Of a stretch of 64,000 nucleotides of DNA, positions 32,893-44,489 are shown one piece after another. The translations under genes and the position numbers were made by a program. Position 1 is the first letter of the stretch; every line of letters starts with the position of its first letter. The notes below the pieces were generated by a model. That model ran no database searches. It was not told where the DNA came from and saw only the letters and a program-made list of their open reading frames with translations. The stretch is from Nelumbo lutea. Taxonomy: Eukaryota > Streptophyta > Magnoliopsida > Proteales > Nelumbonaceae. The stretch covers positions 40,456,222 through 40,520,221 of the forward strand of contig JAKGHH010000002.1 of assembly GCA_022828595.1 (NCBI GenBank), in the 5' to 3' direction.

Positions 32893-35800
32893 GTAAATAT
32901 CCTTTTTCTATCTCTGTTTATTGCATTTCCAGTCATGTTAGTTTTGATTTTCTCGTATCATTTGTGAATGTTAAGTGCAAATTTAGTATACTCAATACTA
33001 TTGTGGTCCTCATGTTTACATTATGCCATTCTTTTGGTCCAGACTTAGATATATGTGGACTTAATTATCAATGAAGTCCTTAAGGAATTTTGCTCCTTGC
33101 TACCAATATCAGTATTGTTGGAAAATCCGATTTCTTGGTGATAGAAAGGCAAGTAGATGGAATAGCCTTCTCTATGAAGCCTTGAAGAAGTAAAAGAAGA
33201 ACCTTGATCCATATACTTGCTTTACGAGCCTCCACGACACACAAAGAGCTACTTTTCCATTCACACTTCAAGAGTGCAAAAGCACAGATGGTGCTGTTTG
33301 AGAGAGACCTTTTTTCTAACTGAGAGAAGAGGAGAGAGAATATATCCATTTTTCAAAATGAGAGTGTGTGGGAGAGAGAGCAAAAGTCGTCACATCAAAA
33401 AACATTTAATGAGAGATAACCTCTCACTTATCTTATCAAGGGTCCATTTATCTAAGGATTCTAGCTCATTTTCCCCACTAATTAATAATGTGATACATGT
33501 CTCCTATAGAATGAGAATTTTAAACCTCCCAACAACTTGTGTGGCTGTTACATGGCTTGATCATCTAAGTCCAAGTCATCAGCTAGCCCTTGGCAAAAGG
33601 ATGCCCAACATTATTGATATCAACAATTTCAAAAATAGAAATAGTATTAAGCAAACAAGGAAAGGAGGTGGATGAAGTCTATTTTTTTTGAAGGATAAAA
33701 AGAAAATTCATTAAACGTGAAAAAGCAGTACATTTCAAAATGCTGGTTGTTTAGTTGACAAACCAACACCTTAACAGAAATACACTGTGAAAGAAACAAA
33801 ATTATAAGGAAGGTGGATGAAGTCTATTTCATCTCAAACTCCAAGGCAAACAACCACCGAAGCCTACAGCCCTTCCCTTTCACCTTCTTAGTGTGCCAGT
33901 CTTGGATCAAACAGCCATCATGAGAAAAAGAAACAACGTTACCATTTTCAGTAAGTTGGCCAACAAATATCAAATTGGAAGTTAAATTGGGAACAAACAA
34001 GGTCTTAGAAAGATGAGAAAGAGAGTTTTGGAAAGTAGATAAAGGAAAGATCATTACAACCAACTATATCTAATTTGTTACCAACTTACCTTTAACTGCA
34101 ACAGTGTGTTTGTTAAGAGATGAAGGTTTGGAAAACTAACCAGAGAATATTCCCTTGTCATGTGATTAGTGGAATTGAAATTTATACTCGACAAATGACT
34201 AGGAGAAGAAGAACAACACAAAGGCTCATCATATAAGCCAATAGCAAAAAATGCAAAAGAAATAACAGAGGATAGAAAAGGCACTTGGAGTCTCTCCCTT
34301 AGTAGTAGCAAATAATGACATGACCGAAGTAGACTGATTTAAAGATGTCTTCAGAACTCTCTATGGATGTTTGATAAGCTTGATGGTGATCCTTCTTTTG
34401 ATTAGACTCTTTAGAGGGATGTGTGGGTAATGCAAATGGCCAAGTTCCTTTGCTTCATAAAATTGACACGAGAAAAAGTCCTTAGTTTTAGATTTATTGG
34501 CTAAGAAGGCCGCATCCATACCAGAATATTTCTTATTATCAAGTGAAAATGGAGTAATTTGTCTAGTTTCTTTCCTTAGAATATTTCCAAGTGTCACATC
34601 AAGGGTTGGTAACTTGGTATAGTGCCTCTATGAAGAATATTGAATCTTATTGTGTAAAGAATATTGTACTCCTCTCTTTCTTCATTCTTAATAATTTTAT
34701 TTTATTTTTTAGTTTTTTTGAAGTCAGCAGAAAATAATTTTATTAAAATGATAAATGGAGTTGATACATTCGATTAACAGGATTGTCCACCCAACTCTAG
34801 AACAGAATTACATAGTAGCCCAAAAGAGCTGCTGCCTCAAAACCCCTTGTTTGGCAAGGGCATCAGCCATCCCATTTTCTGTCCTTCTCACCCACTTGAA
34901 GTCAACATTAAGGTCCTTTGCAATACTTTAAACTTCCCTAAATGCATGTCTGAGAGTCCAGGATATGTGCTTATCGCAACTTGCCTAGGAGATAAGTAAC
35001 TTTGAGTTCCCTTCCACCCCACCTGTCTATAGCCCAATTGTTTTGCTAATCTTAGACCCTGCAGCAATGCCATCAATTCAGCTTTTAAAGAATTTTCCCC
35101 CGATAGGCCCTGAATATAATGCTAATATCCTGCTTTGGGAGTCCCTGAATACACCTCCTATTCCTTCTATGCTTGTGTTTCCAAAAGAGCATCCATCAAA
35201 GTTTAGTTTTACCCTGTTGCCTTCTGGTGGTTTCCAAACCATCCTTATCCTGTCTTTTACGCTACAAGATTGTGCCACCTCAGTCCAGGCTCTTATTATT
35301 TCATTTATAGAGAAGTTCTGAAAGCTTTCCAAGATTTTCACCCAATGTGCATTCTTTATCTTTGTGCTGTCTATTATCTCCCCCAGTGATCTACTCTTCC
35401 CCTTAAAGGTTCTTCCATTGCGCTTTCCCAAACAACATAGACTATTTCTACCTTTGCTACTATCTAAATCCTCCCTCTTCTCTTCGGTTGCCTAAAGAAG
35501 TTAGAATTTAAGATACCAATACATCTTGAGGATCCCACTTGTAAACCAAAGAGAAAACAAAACTATTCCCAGATACAGAGCACAAAAGAGTAGGGGATTA
35601 ATAGGTGGGATAGACTTTCACCGCTATCCCTGCATAAGAAGCACGTATGAGGAGAAAGGCAAGAGTTAGGCCTTCTTTTCTGCAGCAAATCACAAGTATT
35701 GATCTTTTCAAGGAAATTTTCCCAGTAGAAAGCTTGATTCTTAGGAGGAATAGGCTTACTCCAAATCTCTTTCACTGGGAAGTTAATGTCTGAGGAGTAG

Positions 35801-38800
35801 GCAAGGTAAGGTTTCTAAAAAAGGAGGAGCAGGTGAAAAGACCATCAGGAGAGGCTAGCCAAATCCTAGTATCCTCAAAGTTTTGATCCAAGACCACTGT
35901 CTCCAAAAGACCAAGCAATTGGATAAGAGAGGCATATTGACTTTCTCTTAGACCATCTGAAGCCTAGGTCCCAATTTACCCCTTGGGGGTAGGTGTTCCT
36001 AATCTTCAGGTAGTTTCACCTTTAAGGTTTGAGAGGCCATAAAGCTTGGGGAACTGTATTTGGAGTGGAGATTCCTCTAGCCAAAGGTCTTCCCAAAAGC
36101 AAACCTTATCACCCCTTCCCACATCAAATCAGATGAAATTGAGAAAAGATGGTATACTTCATGAATAGCTTTCCAAGGGGAGGTGAAGTTGAAAGTGATG
36201 AAACCTTTGCATCCCAACCATTTCTTTCCAGCCCATGAATGCTCTTAATTACCTTGTGCCAAAGTCTATCTCTTTCAAAGGGAAATAAATCTCCACAACC
36301 ATTTGCCTAGTAATGCAGTATTCCTAAGAACAATGTTCCCTATCCCTAGTCCCGCTTTCTCCTTAGGTTTGGTAACTTGTTCCCATTTAACTAGGTGATC
36401 CTTCTTTTCCTCTCTTGATTTCCACGGCAAATCCCTCATATATTTCTTTAATTGCCTTGCAATCCTTTGTTTTTTGAAGATAAAGGAAAAAAAAATGATA
36501 AATGTTAAGGAAAAAAATTATTGAAATAAAAATGAAGACACAAAGTGATAAGCAACCACCTGAGAGAAAGACTAGCCCAAAGAGAAATCCTAGAGGAGGC
36601 ATAAACAAACCCAAACAAACTGAACCAAAACCAAACTAAATTTAAACCCAACTAGAGAAAACCCCTAAACAGGTGACAATAGAAGACAAGACAAAAAAAC
36701 GACAACAGAAACCCAGCTTATCCTAGCCAGCCCATTGCCCATAAAATACCCAAGCAAGACACCCAACCCCATAGCGAAAACACCTTAACTCTTCTTCTCA
36801 GTTTTTTGAGTATGATCTTCTTATTGTCTTTTGACTATTCTTTTGGGTTTTTTGATGAGCTTATTAGGCCCAACACCAAATAAACCACCTTTTAACCTCG
36901 TGAAAACTTTAGAAACTGGGATCTGCTGTTGAGTTCTGAATCTTCTAACTGCATTTAGAGTTCCCATGGATTCTTCAGACTTCTCTACAGACTTTTGACC
37001 CCTATCTGAAACCCCCCCCCCCTAGACCTCTCCTTCTGGCTCCTTGGTGATCTCCCCGCATCTTTCATTTTTTTTTTTTGATCAATAACCACAGAATTCA
37101 TTAATTAATGGAGAAAAGTTACAGGGAAGAGGAGCTAAAAATTCTTAACTCCCCAGAATAGAGATACATCTGATTTAACCACTTAGAACCCTACAATTGA
37201 GCCCAAAACCCAGAATTTCTAAAAACTCCTTGCCTAGCCAATCCATCAGCAAAGGAATTAGCACTTCTTTTAACCCAAGTACATAGGACTTCCATATCCT
37301 TAATCAACCACTTGAGTTTTCTTTTCTCATTGCTGTAGCTCCACATCTTGGAAGTGTCTTCTTTCAGCCAATCCACAACCACCGCAGAATCTCCTTCTAT
37401 AACCAGTTTCTTAACTTTAACTTCTTTGGCCCTTTGCACCCCTTCCACTCCCCGCATCTTTCATCAATCGCTTCTATCTCTTGCATTGTTTAATTTCGTT
37501 GCAATCCTAGTTGAGCTACGAAAGGTAGACAGGAAGTAAACAGGAAGATTCACAAATGTCGCTTTCATCAAAGTTATTTTGCCTCCCAAAGATTCCTTTT
37601 CCATAAGGCTAACTTTTTTTGCAAATCTCTCCACCACTTGCTTCCAGAAAACATCTGATCTTGGGTTCCTTCTAGTGGCATTCCTAGGTAGACTGCAGGC
37701 TAGTTCCTTACCTCACAACCCAAATTCAGCACTTCACTAAGAACTTTCCCTTCTTCCATGTTAATTCCTACTACTCCACTTTTCCTCAATTTTACACATT
37801 TGAAACCCTCAATCAAATCCTTTAAGATCCTGATTACGGTCATCCCTCTCACAAAACAAGATTGGATCATCAACAAATTGGAGATGGGAGACGATAACTT
37901 ATTCCTTCCAATTTTCCATCCTCTAATCAACCCTTACAAGTCTGCCTTTACAATCAATCTACTTAACCCCCCCCCCCCCCCCTTTGTTAGAGAAAAGGTA
38001 AAGTGAAGAGGAAAGGGGATAAAAGGTCTCCTTGCCTAAGCCAAGTCCTCTCTTGGCTAGGAAGAAATCCCTTGCAACTCCATTGATTAGAATTGAGTAG
38101 TGTAGTAAGCTAATATAGCCTTTAATCCACAATCTCCATCTGGCTCTAAGACCAACTTTCTCTATTATTTCTTTAAAAGAAAAGTCCAATCCACTAAGTC
38201 ATAAGCCTTTTCTAGGTCCAATTTACACACGAATAAAAAACATATATCCTAGGGGGGTGCCTTGTCACCTAGCTGCCTAGGCGATGGATTTTTTTGAGTA
38301 AAAAACATATATCCTAGGGTAGTTCCCTAGGTTCCCATAACTATATTTCCTTAATAATTATCCATAATTTTCATAAGAAAAGCATAAACTTCATGTTGAA
38401 GTATAGGAAACCAACATTTTCATGAGAAGAAAAATAAGAAAGAAAAGAAAATTAAAAAATATATGGGCCGAACCCCTATTTCTCTTGTTGCCCTTGCTAA
38501 TTAGAAAATTTTCTATGGACCTTATTTGTGATACTTCTCTCTTAAGGTCGAAGTTGGAAGGCTTCTGAACTACGTCTTAAGTCTTGGGATGATCTCCACA
38601 AACTATGGTATGTTCTATTGAAGGAGAAAAACATGCTTATGACTCAGCGCCAGATGCTTCATGCTCAAAACCTACGGTTTCCTAATCCAGAGCGTCTTCC
38701 CAAGGTATATTGCTCTTCCTTTGGTTGTCATTTGGATAGAGTAAGTGACCATGTTAATCAAAGGTTTCTTTTTTCCTACTCGATAAAAAGGTTATATTTT

Positions 38801-41800
38801 TAATCTGATGAAAAAACATTTTTCATATCACTTTTTAAATTCGATGTTGGCCCTAAATAATGATGCAGATGCACAGATAAGTGGGTTCTCTGGAAGTTTT
38901 TTTCCCCTGAAAAACGAATGCAGAATTAGCATTCAGTACATTTATAAAAGATAGCATTTAATACCAAGTGGTTGCTATAGCCTATAGACATCTTTTAGAC
39001 TCCTCATTGTGAAGCCACTGGAACAACTTCAGGTTGCAAGCCACATTTGTTCCTGGCCTTTACAGTTGGTTGTGAGTTGTCACAAGAACCTTTATGTCCC
39101 AATTCTTGATCCCTTCTCTTCTTCTCTGCCTCTGTTTGACCATCTAGCCCTTGTTGCCATCCCATCACTTACTGTTTTGCCTAAACCCTCTCTTCTAGCT
39201 TTTATTGGCCCCTTGCCTTCTCTATCCATCATGGATTCACTGCTGCAAGCCTGCAACAGTGCAGCCAAATATTGCTAGTGCTTTCCAAATAAATTGAAAA
39301 CTTTCCTTTTCAAGGAGGTTTCTGGCCCTTGCAATTTGATTCTAAAAATCAAGGAGGCTGGTGGAGGAAATTTGTACCTAAAAGAGAGTGTATGATATGG
39401 TTTTCAGGGTTTTTCAACACAGCTATTGAAGTGAACCATCGGGATAAGCTTACGAAAGTAAAGGAAACTTTGGGAAAGTGAGCCAGGGGGTCAAGTTCGG
39501 GGTCTGGTTGTGATCAATTTTGGTTGCTTGGGTGTGGCATGGGGTGTTTCGAGTTTTGCTTGGGATTGGTTTGGTATGAAGTGTTTCAAGTTTGTTAGGT
39601 GTGAATTGTGTCTCCGTTGTTTTTTCTGCTTCTGGGTGATTTCTTATCACCGGTTGTATTCTTCTCTCTCTCCTTAGTTAATAATTTTTTTTATCTTTAA
39701 AAAATAATATATTTTATGCTGTGGAGATACAAAAAAGTAAGGTTCATCACATTTTTGGAAAAAGCAGAAAACAGAATAGCTGTATACCTGAAAGGAGGAG
39801 AGTATGTAGCTGGTGCCTTTTTACTGAAAATCTGCTATATTTGATGGTATATATGGGATGAAAGTGCATGCTGAGATGCCAGAATTGGCTATCTTGACCC
39901 AACCAGTGGAGGAAACCCAGGCAGCTCCTTTGTCATCATTATGGGTGGAAGGAGGCTACAATTACAGTTGGAAAGAGATGATGAACATAAAAATTAATGA
40001 ACGGGAAAGTATTATATAAATAATTAAAGTTGCATTAAATATGTACTGCACACGCTATCACTGTAAATCATTACTACACACACAACCTGATCCAATGAGA
40101 GAAGAACCCTCGGTTTTTCACTTGACAAGCAGAAAACATATGATTGAACACTTGGAAGATATCCCTTGCAGTAGGAAACAACTTCTGGTCACTTTGGCGT
40201 AATGTTCTCCAACTATAACAGCCTTTCCACAAGGCCCACAAACACAATTCAAATTAAACACAGCAAAAAACTTTCCTTGTATGGTTGATCGAGTCCACTT
40301 ACATGCTTGATCCCTTCAGACCAATCCAGAAACAGCAAAACTTGGCCTTACAACCAAGGAAGAGAAGAAAGAAGGAAGGCTGAGAGGTGCGATCAGATCA
40401 GATCTCCCTTCTGTATTCATTTCCTCAAGCTCTAGAACAGTTTAGTGAAGAAAAGAGAAAAAAGAGAGGAAAACCAGGTCTATATTCTGCTCTGATACCA
40501 AGAAGTCTATCAAATTAAACCTAGGAAAGAGGAAAGAAGTCAAGAGAGAGAGGAGAAAAGAACAGAAACTTGAAGGAGAAAAACTGTCTTGGGTTAAGTG
40601 GTAGCACTCACTGTACCCTTTATATAATTAAAATAATATAATTAGGGATTCTCATGGTTCGGTTAACTGAACCATGGGCCTATTTTTTAAACCGAACTGG
40701 TATTACCGGTACTTGAAGAAGAAAAACTGTCTCGGGGTAAGTGGTAGCACTCACTGTACCCTTTATATTTAAAATAATATAATTAGGGGTTCTCATGGTT
40801 CGGTTAACCAAACCATGGACCTATTTTTGAAATCAAACCGGTATTATCGGTTTCTAGAAAACCTGTAAACGAAACTGAACCAAAGCCATCCGGTTGATTG
40901 GTTCGGTTCGTTGTTTTTTATATTTACAATATATATTATAAAAAATATAAATATATAATAAAAACTAGAAATATATAAATATTATATTTTAAATAATGAG
41001 TAATATTATATATTATAGATATATTTATACATAATGTATATTTATTAATTTATAATATATAGAAAATATAAAATATATATAAAAAATATAATATTCATAA
41101 AATATATGGAAACATATGTATACCGATTGATTCGGTTAACCGCCAGTTTCCTATATTGGATAACCAAAACCTAACCGGTACCTTTGGTTTTTTAAAATAC
41201 CGAACCGAAACCAAACCGACTAGTTCGGTTAACCAGATTTTCGGTTTGGTTTTGGTTGGTTTTTCAGTTCAGTTCGGTTTTTTGGTTTTTCTGGCTCACC
41301 CCTAAATATAATTACAGAGAGGCCCCTGAAATGCATGGAATTACAAGATGTCCCCTGTGCCAATAATACCCTAGAAAAACACCCCTCACAACAAGTTTAA
41401 ATGGCTCACTAGAAGTATGAATTTATACATGGGTGAAGAGATCAGCTAATGGGATGGTGGATACTCTAGCTAAACAAGGGGTGAATAGAAATATTTTGTA
41501 TTGGGCTCGAATGTAATAATTGAACTATTACTATAAGGAGTAGTAGCATCGTGTGCCTCTCTATGGGATGCCTGTAAAATTTTCTAGATATTGATTAATA
41601 AAATTGACTTATCGAAAAAAAGAACTTCCCCGATGCAGCAGTCCAAGCCAGAAAAGTCACCTTGTATGACACACCTGAGCATCATATATTTGAACTAGGA
41701 AAGTTTCCTGCTACTGTTGGGTTCAAATTGCTGAAGAAGGACCTCATAGAGAAAGCAACAGATGACCAGAACTGGTCCATGCCTACACAGCCACACTTCT

Positions 41801-44167
41801 GTCCTTTTCAGGTGAATGAGATATTACACTCTGTATGCTTTGAATGGCTCAGCCAAGGTTTGAACTTCCCAAGTCCCAACAAGTCATTTCATCTGAACTA
41901 TGGACTCCACACCACCTCCTCATTGTGCATCTTGAAGCATTCTGCCTCCCATGCTTTCTTATCCTGTACAATTGCATACAAAGAGGGAAAAACCTCTATT
42001 AGTTGATGGTACCCCACTAAGGGTCTTTCTGGATCTGACCCTTGACCCATTACCAAACTGGTGTCCAATGCCTTTTTAGGAATTGTTGGCATATGATTTC
42101 TGAATGCTTCTTCACACTATGCAACCATATGAAATATTAACCTCTTCTGGATACCATCCCAAGTTTCTTGAACTGTACTTAGCTAAGATAGCATGCCTCC
42201 TTAAACTTCCTGTTTCCTTGTTGAGATGTTTAAACTATTTGCCAAGAAGTGTTATATTTACCCTTTGTAGTTGCCTCACCCCCAAGCTACTTGAGGTTTT
42301 TGGGTTCACATACTCTATTCCAACTCATCAGATTAAATTTGAACCCGTCTTTCTATCCCTTCCAAAAGAAACCCCTGATTTTCTCTTCCGATTGTTTGAT
42401 CACTTTGGTCAGTAAAGGAAAGAGGAGACAAGATATATGTGGTGAAGGGGTGATAGCACACTTCTTGCTGCAATGAGTTTCATCTGTTTTGATAAATACC
42501 TTAGTCTTCCATGCAGCCAATTCTGCTAAAAAGCAGAAGGCCACATTACATTAATTACAACATCCAACCATAATAAAGGTGGCTAGGGAATATGTTTGAG
42601 CAACCTTATCTCAAATTGCTTTTGTTATGGGGAGAAATATTAGTTCTAAGCAATGGCTACACAGAGCTAATAAACCATGACATTACTTTTAAGTTCTCTT
42701 CCTCTGTGTGTGTGTGTGTGTGTGTGTTGGCATACTCCTCACCCTAAGTTTTCACTCGGCTCCGATCGTGTTTTCACAATGGAAATTTTGATGTTTAAGT
42801 CGTCATTAGATGGTTCAGATCCTAAAGTTGCAGCTTCAAGTATTTCTCACTTTGTGATTGGAAGAGCATATGTTCAATGTAACGAGTCCATTGGCCATAT
42901 CATTGTAATATATAGTGCTGGTAAAAAGACAGTAATACTCCTACAGTGTATATTACGGTGCTACTCAACAGAGTGCAATGTTGAGATCACCAGAGAGGCT
43001 GGGATTCATGTTATCTCAAACTTAAGTTTTCTTTGCTAAATTAGACAAACAATATGGGTTGCATTCTTGAATTCAAGTGGCATTAGAATTTCCTAGCAAA
43101 GAAGAAAATAATGAAAGAAAAGAAAATTGTCCTATCCATCAAGTACAAATGCCTCTATCTGTTACAGGAATGAAATATATGAGAATATCTCCTAAAGATA
43201 ATAAAATGCTCTTAGATTTTCAGTATACAAAAGAAAGAAAAGAAAATGTGGAAATTGATTACTTTTCCTCTTTTCACTGTCCTAACTTAAGTGAATTCTG
43301 CTGCAGCTATTAAGTTTCTAATCAGAAAATGAGATATTTTAAGGATTGGGTTGGTTGTCATGTTTGACAGTTTAATCTTTGGATTCTTTGTCTGGATTAA
43401 GTTCTGGATGTTGGGATATTTTGAAAGAACTGGCTATTTAAAAAAACAAAGTTAAAACAAATACCAATAAAAAAAGGTTCAAACACCAGCAAATCTCTTC
43501 TGCAATTATTTCATGCATATTTCCTGTTTCTGTATTTGTGATGTGAGAGTATTTGTAGCTGCAGAACTGTAGGAGTCATGAAATTATTGGGTTAGAAAAC
43601 AAGTAATTGGTTGCTTTTTCGTATTAGCTTATTCTCAGTAAAAACATTTCTCAAATATTTCATGCATCTTTCCATAACCCAACAGTCAAGAACTGCTTGA
43701 GGACCCTCAGTTGATGAAGAACTCAGTCACTGGATTTCCATGTATTTGTTGCCCTGTTGGAGTGCTTAGAGGTTATAATCTTCATGTGTTAGTGATAATG
43801 CTATTTTACAGTGAACATTCTTTGTTGTCTTTATTTGAAGTGCCGTGTATTCTTGACCTAAATGATCAAGAAACCATGTGAACACACAGAAGATTAACTG
43901 AAATTCCTTATTAAATGTTTTGTGTCACTCAGTTTGGCTTTCTTGGAGTTTCTTAGTGATTATCCATAGAGCTGCTCCTTGGTGCCATGTAAACCACCAT
44001 CATTACAGGAATTCATTTTTGGTAATAGTTAATTATTTCGATTCTTATCAAATTGACAGGTAAGGAAATCAATGTGTCGCATCAAGCATGTGCTCACTGA
44101 GAGAGCAATTGAAGAGCCTGATCCTAGGAGATCTGCTGAAATGAAGAGGATGGTAAATGCTTTGTGA
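32727..44167 (+). CDS. Mitochondrial large-subunit ribosomal protein uL29m (MRPL47 family)
   Basis: Complete gene: coding exons 32727-32892, 38547-38704 and 44060-44167 give 432 bp, 143 residues plus stop. The protein belongs to the 39S/54S subunit of the mitochondrial ribosome, where uL29 binds 23S-like rRNA near the exit tunnel. The first ~35 residues, rich in Ala, Ser and Arg/Lys without acidic cluster ([19 protein letters not shown]...), look like a mitochondrial presequence. The core has [55 protein letters not shown] and [15 protein letters not shown], which match plant MRPL47/L29 proteins such as Arabidopsis At1g07830 as I recall it, at the usual length. No stop or frameshift. Introns 1 and 2 (5654 and 5355 bp) are swollen with LINE and copia remains but the splice sites are intact. 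Confidence 0.93.
33116..34620 (-). mobile_element. Antisense copia 6 remnant with LTR
   Basis: LTR-like 33116-33610 (TGTTGGAAAATCC ... GCCCAACA) followed on the right by GATATCAA, then degraded Gag/protease on the minus strand: [20 protein letters not shown] and [17 protein letters not shown] near 33985-33880 are the region between protease and integrase, and [19 protein letters not shown] near 34490-34425 is a decayed CCHC knuckle region. Integrase, RT and 5' end are gone. Confidence 0.65.
33685..33810 (-). mobile_element. Short retroposed insert with 19-bp TSD
   Basis: 126 bp beginning (on +) with a T run and GAAGGATAAAAAGAAAATTC, flanked by identical AGGTGGATGAAGTCTATTT at 33666-33684 and 33811-33829. 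T-run at the left edge means a poly(A) tail on the minus strand. Looks like a strongly 5'-truncated LINE or a SINE inserted in copia 6. Without it the copia frame continues. Confidence 0.75.
34688..36470 (-). mobile_element. Antisense LINE A 3' half
   Basis: Minus-strand L1-type LINE: RT C-terminal part near 36440-35900 ([30 protein letters not shown]), zf-RVT region 35775-35563 ([20 protein letters not shown], then [15 protein letters not shown]), RNase H 35300-34850 ([20 protein letters not shown], then [13 protein letters not shown] with one indel) and a T-rich left border as tail. Stops and shifts present. It is a domesticated passenger of the intron only. Confidence 0.83.
36471..37066. 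other. Unassigned segment between LINE A and LINE B
   Basis: A-rich left half (AAACAAACCCAAACAAACTG) and a right part with a C13 run at about 37010-37022. Bounded by T-rich tracts at both ends, so possibly another truncated retroelement; no domain is recognisable. Confidence 0.4.
37067..38225 (-). mobile_element. Antisense LINE B, RT joined to RNase H by internal deletion
   Basis: T-run at 37067-37080 followed by GATCAATAACC is the 3' tail (poly(A) on the minus strand). RNase H 37457-37191: [18 protein letters not shown], then [18 protein letters not shown] 38215-37500: [42 protein letters not shown] (catalytic Asp-Asp), then [10 protein letters not shown]. Between RT and RNase H about 1.5 kb expected in full-length elements is missing. 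C15 run at about 37968-37982 interrupts the RT. Confidence 0.85.
38226..38546 (+). other. Intron 1 remainder
   Basis: Only a short direct repeat AAAAACATATATCCTAGGG (near 38237 and 38301) flanking TTTTTGAG; otherwise plain intron. Confidence 0.5.
38547..38704 (+). CDS. uL29m exon 2
   Basis: 158 bp. Finishes the split Gly codon, then [46 protein letters not shown] and P-E-R-L-P-K. Donor GTATAT at 38705. This is the helical uL29 core. Confidence 0.94.
39300..39710 (+). mobile_element. Possible LINE 3'-end fragment
   Basis: Ends in a CT-rich, T-rich stretch and AAAAAATAATA at about 39700, like the 3' ends of plant LINEs. The part upstream reads [19 protein letters not shown] in one frame, but I cannot place it in a known domain. 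Confidence 0.4.
40569..40850. repeat. ~140-bp tandem duplication spanning a MITE junction
   Basis: Both copies contain GAAAAACTGTCT, GGTAGCACTCACTGTACCC, AAAATAATATAATTAGGG and CTCATGGTTCGGTTAAC. Thus flank, target duplication and the first ~65 bp of the MITE were duplicated together after insertion. Confidence 0.85.
40784..41304. mobile_element. hAT-like MITE, family B (GGTTCGGTTAACCGAACC type), copy 1
   Basis: 521 bp, ends TAGGGGTTCTCATGG and GGCTCACCCCTA, perfect 8-bp duplication AATATAAT (40776-40783 and 41305-41312). Arms are dense in GGTTCGGTTAACC / AACCGAACC; AT-rich core 40915-41110. Confidence 0.88.
41395..41621 (+). mobile_element. LINE C 3' end (RNase H tail)
   Basis: FIHG..RDQLMG in one frame and [18 protein letters not shown] in another correspond to the LINE RNase H end; it is followed by AATAAAATTGACTTATCG and an A-run at 41615-41621. 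Sense orientation. Confidence 0.7.
41622..42560 (-). mobile_element. Antisense LINE D fragment (RT end and zf-RVT region)
   Basis: Minus strand: IRGFFWKG near 42380-42357, WNRVCEPKN near 42320-42290, [17 protein letters not shown] near 41995-41945, and [18 protein letters not shown] near 41675-41622, the last being the classic start of the reverse-transcriptase zinc-binding region. Tail-to-tail with LINE C. Confidence 0.7.
42702..42727. repeat. (GT)n microsatellite
   Basis: 13 GT units in uL29m intron 2. Confidence 0.95.
44060..44167 (+). CDS. uL29m terminal exon
   Basis: Acceptor GACAG to 44059; V-R-K-S-M-C then [29 protein letters not shown] and TGA 44165-44167. Confidence 0.94.
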   Translation, partial: VRKSMCRIKHVLTERAIEEPDPRRSAEMKRMVNAL

Positions 44168-44489
44168 TGTTTTCCTTACTGCATTTCCTCCAGGTAGGTA
44201 AATCGTTTCCTTGAGGTGCAGGCCAAATGATTTTTGATGTACACAATTTTATTTACACCCAGTGATTGGTAGTTCAATTGGTTTAAGGATAAATGAAGCC
44301 AGGTTCTACTTTTATGGAAAAAAAAATGGTTATGGATGCTCGTTGTTAGTGGTTATGTGAGCTGGGACAATTACCATAGGCTGCTTCAATTAAACGTTGT
44401 TTTCCTTCTTGCTGCTTATTTGCTTAATAGTTTACAAAGTCCCATTAATTGCCTCTTGAGTTTTGAATTTGTGACTTAAAACACCTTTA

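Larger units (their letters stand above)
32893..38546 (+). other. uL29m intron 1 (5.65 kb, TE-filled)
   Basis: Runs from GTAAAT to a CTCTCTTAAG acceptor. Holds an antisense copia remnant with LTR, a short retroposed piece, two antisense LINE remnants and homopolymer C runs. None of the ORFs in it belongs to the host gene. Confidence 0.88.
40080..41394 (-). mobile_element. Antisense copia leader and LTR-like block (with nested MITE)
   Basis: GCTCTGATACCAAG at 40488-40501 is the complement of a copia primer-binding site, so the sequence to its right should be a 5' LTR of a minus-strand element, interrupted by the MITE 40784-41304. A ~140-bp tandem duplication (40569-40710, 40711-40850) covers LTR sequence and the MITE start. 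No gag or pol could be read to the left. Confidence 0.5.
38705..44059 (+). other. uL29m intron 2 (5.36 kb, TE-filled)
   Basis: From GTATAT to AATTGACAG. 38705-39300 and 42561-44059 show no element; between them lie LINE pieces, an LTR-like block with a MITE, and a (GT)n. ORFs within are not host exons. Confidence 0.88.

Noticed and set aside
33217..33675. 152-codon + strand ORF
   Set aside because: Lies in the LTR-like part of an antisense copia remnant; no domain.
37009..37982. C13-C15 homopolymers as functional elements
   Set aside because: They interrupt LINE remnants and are more likely slippage products or assembly-sensitive runs than signals.
44262..44320. tRNA-like A box (GGTAGTTCAATTGG) and GGTTCTACT
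   Set aside because: The spacing and B box do not fit a tRNA gene, no cloverleaf can be drawn, and there is no duplication to support a SINE.
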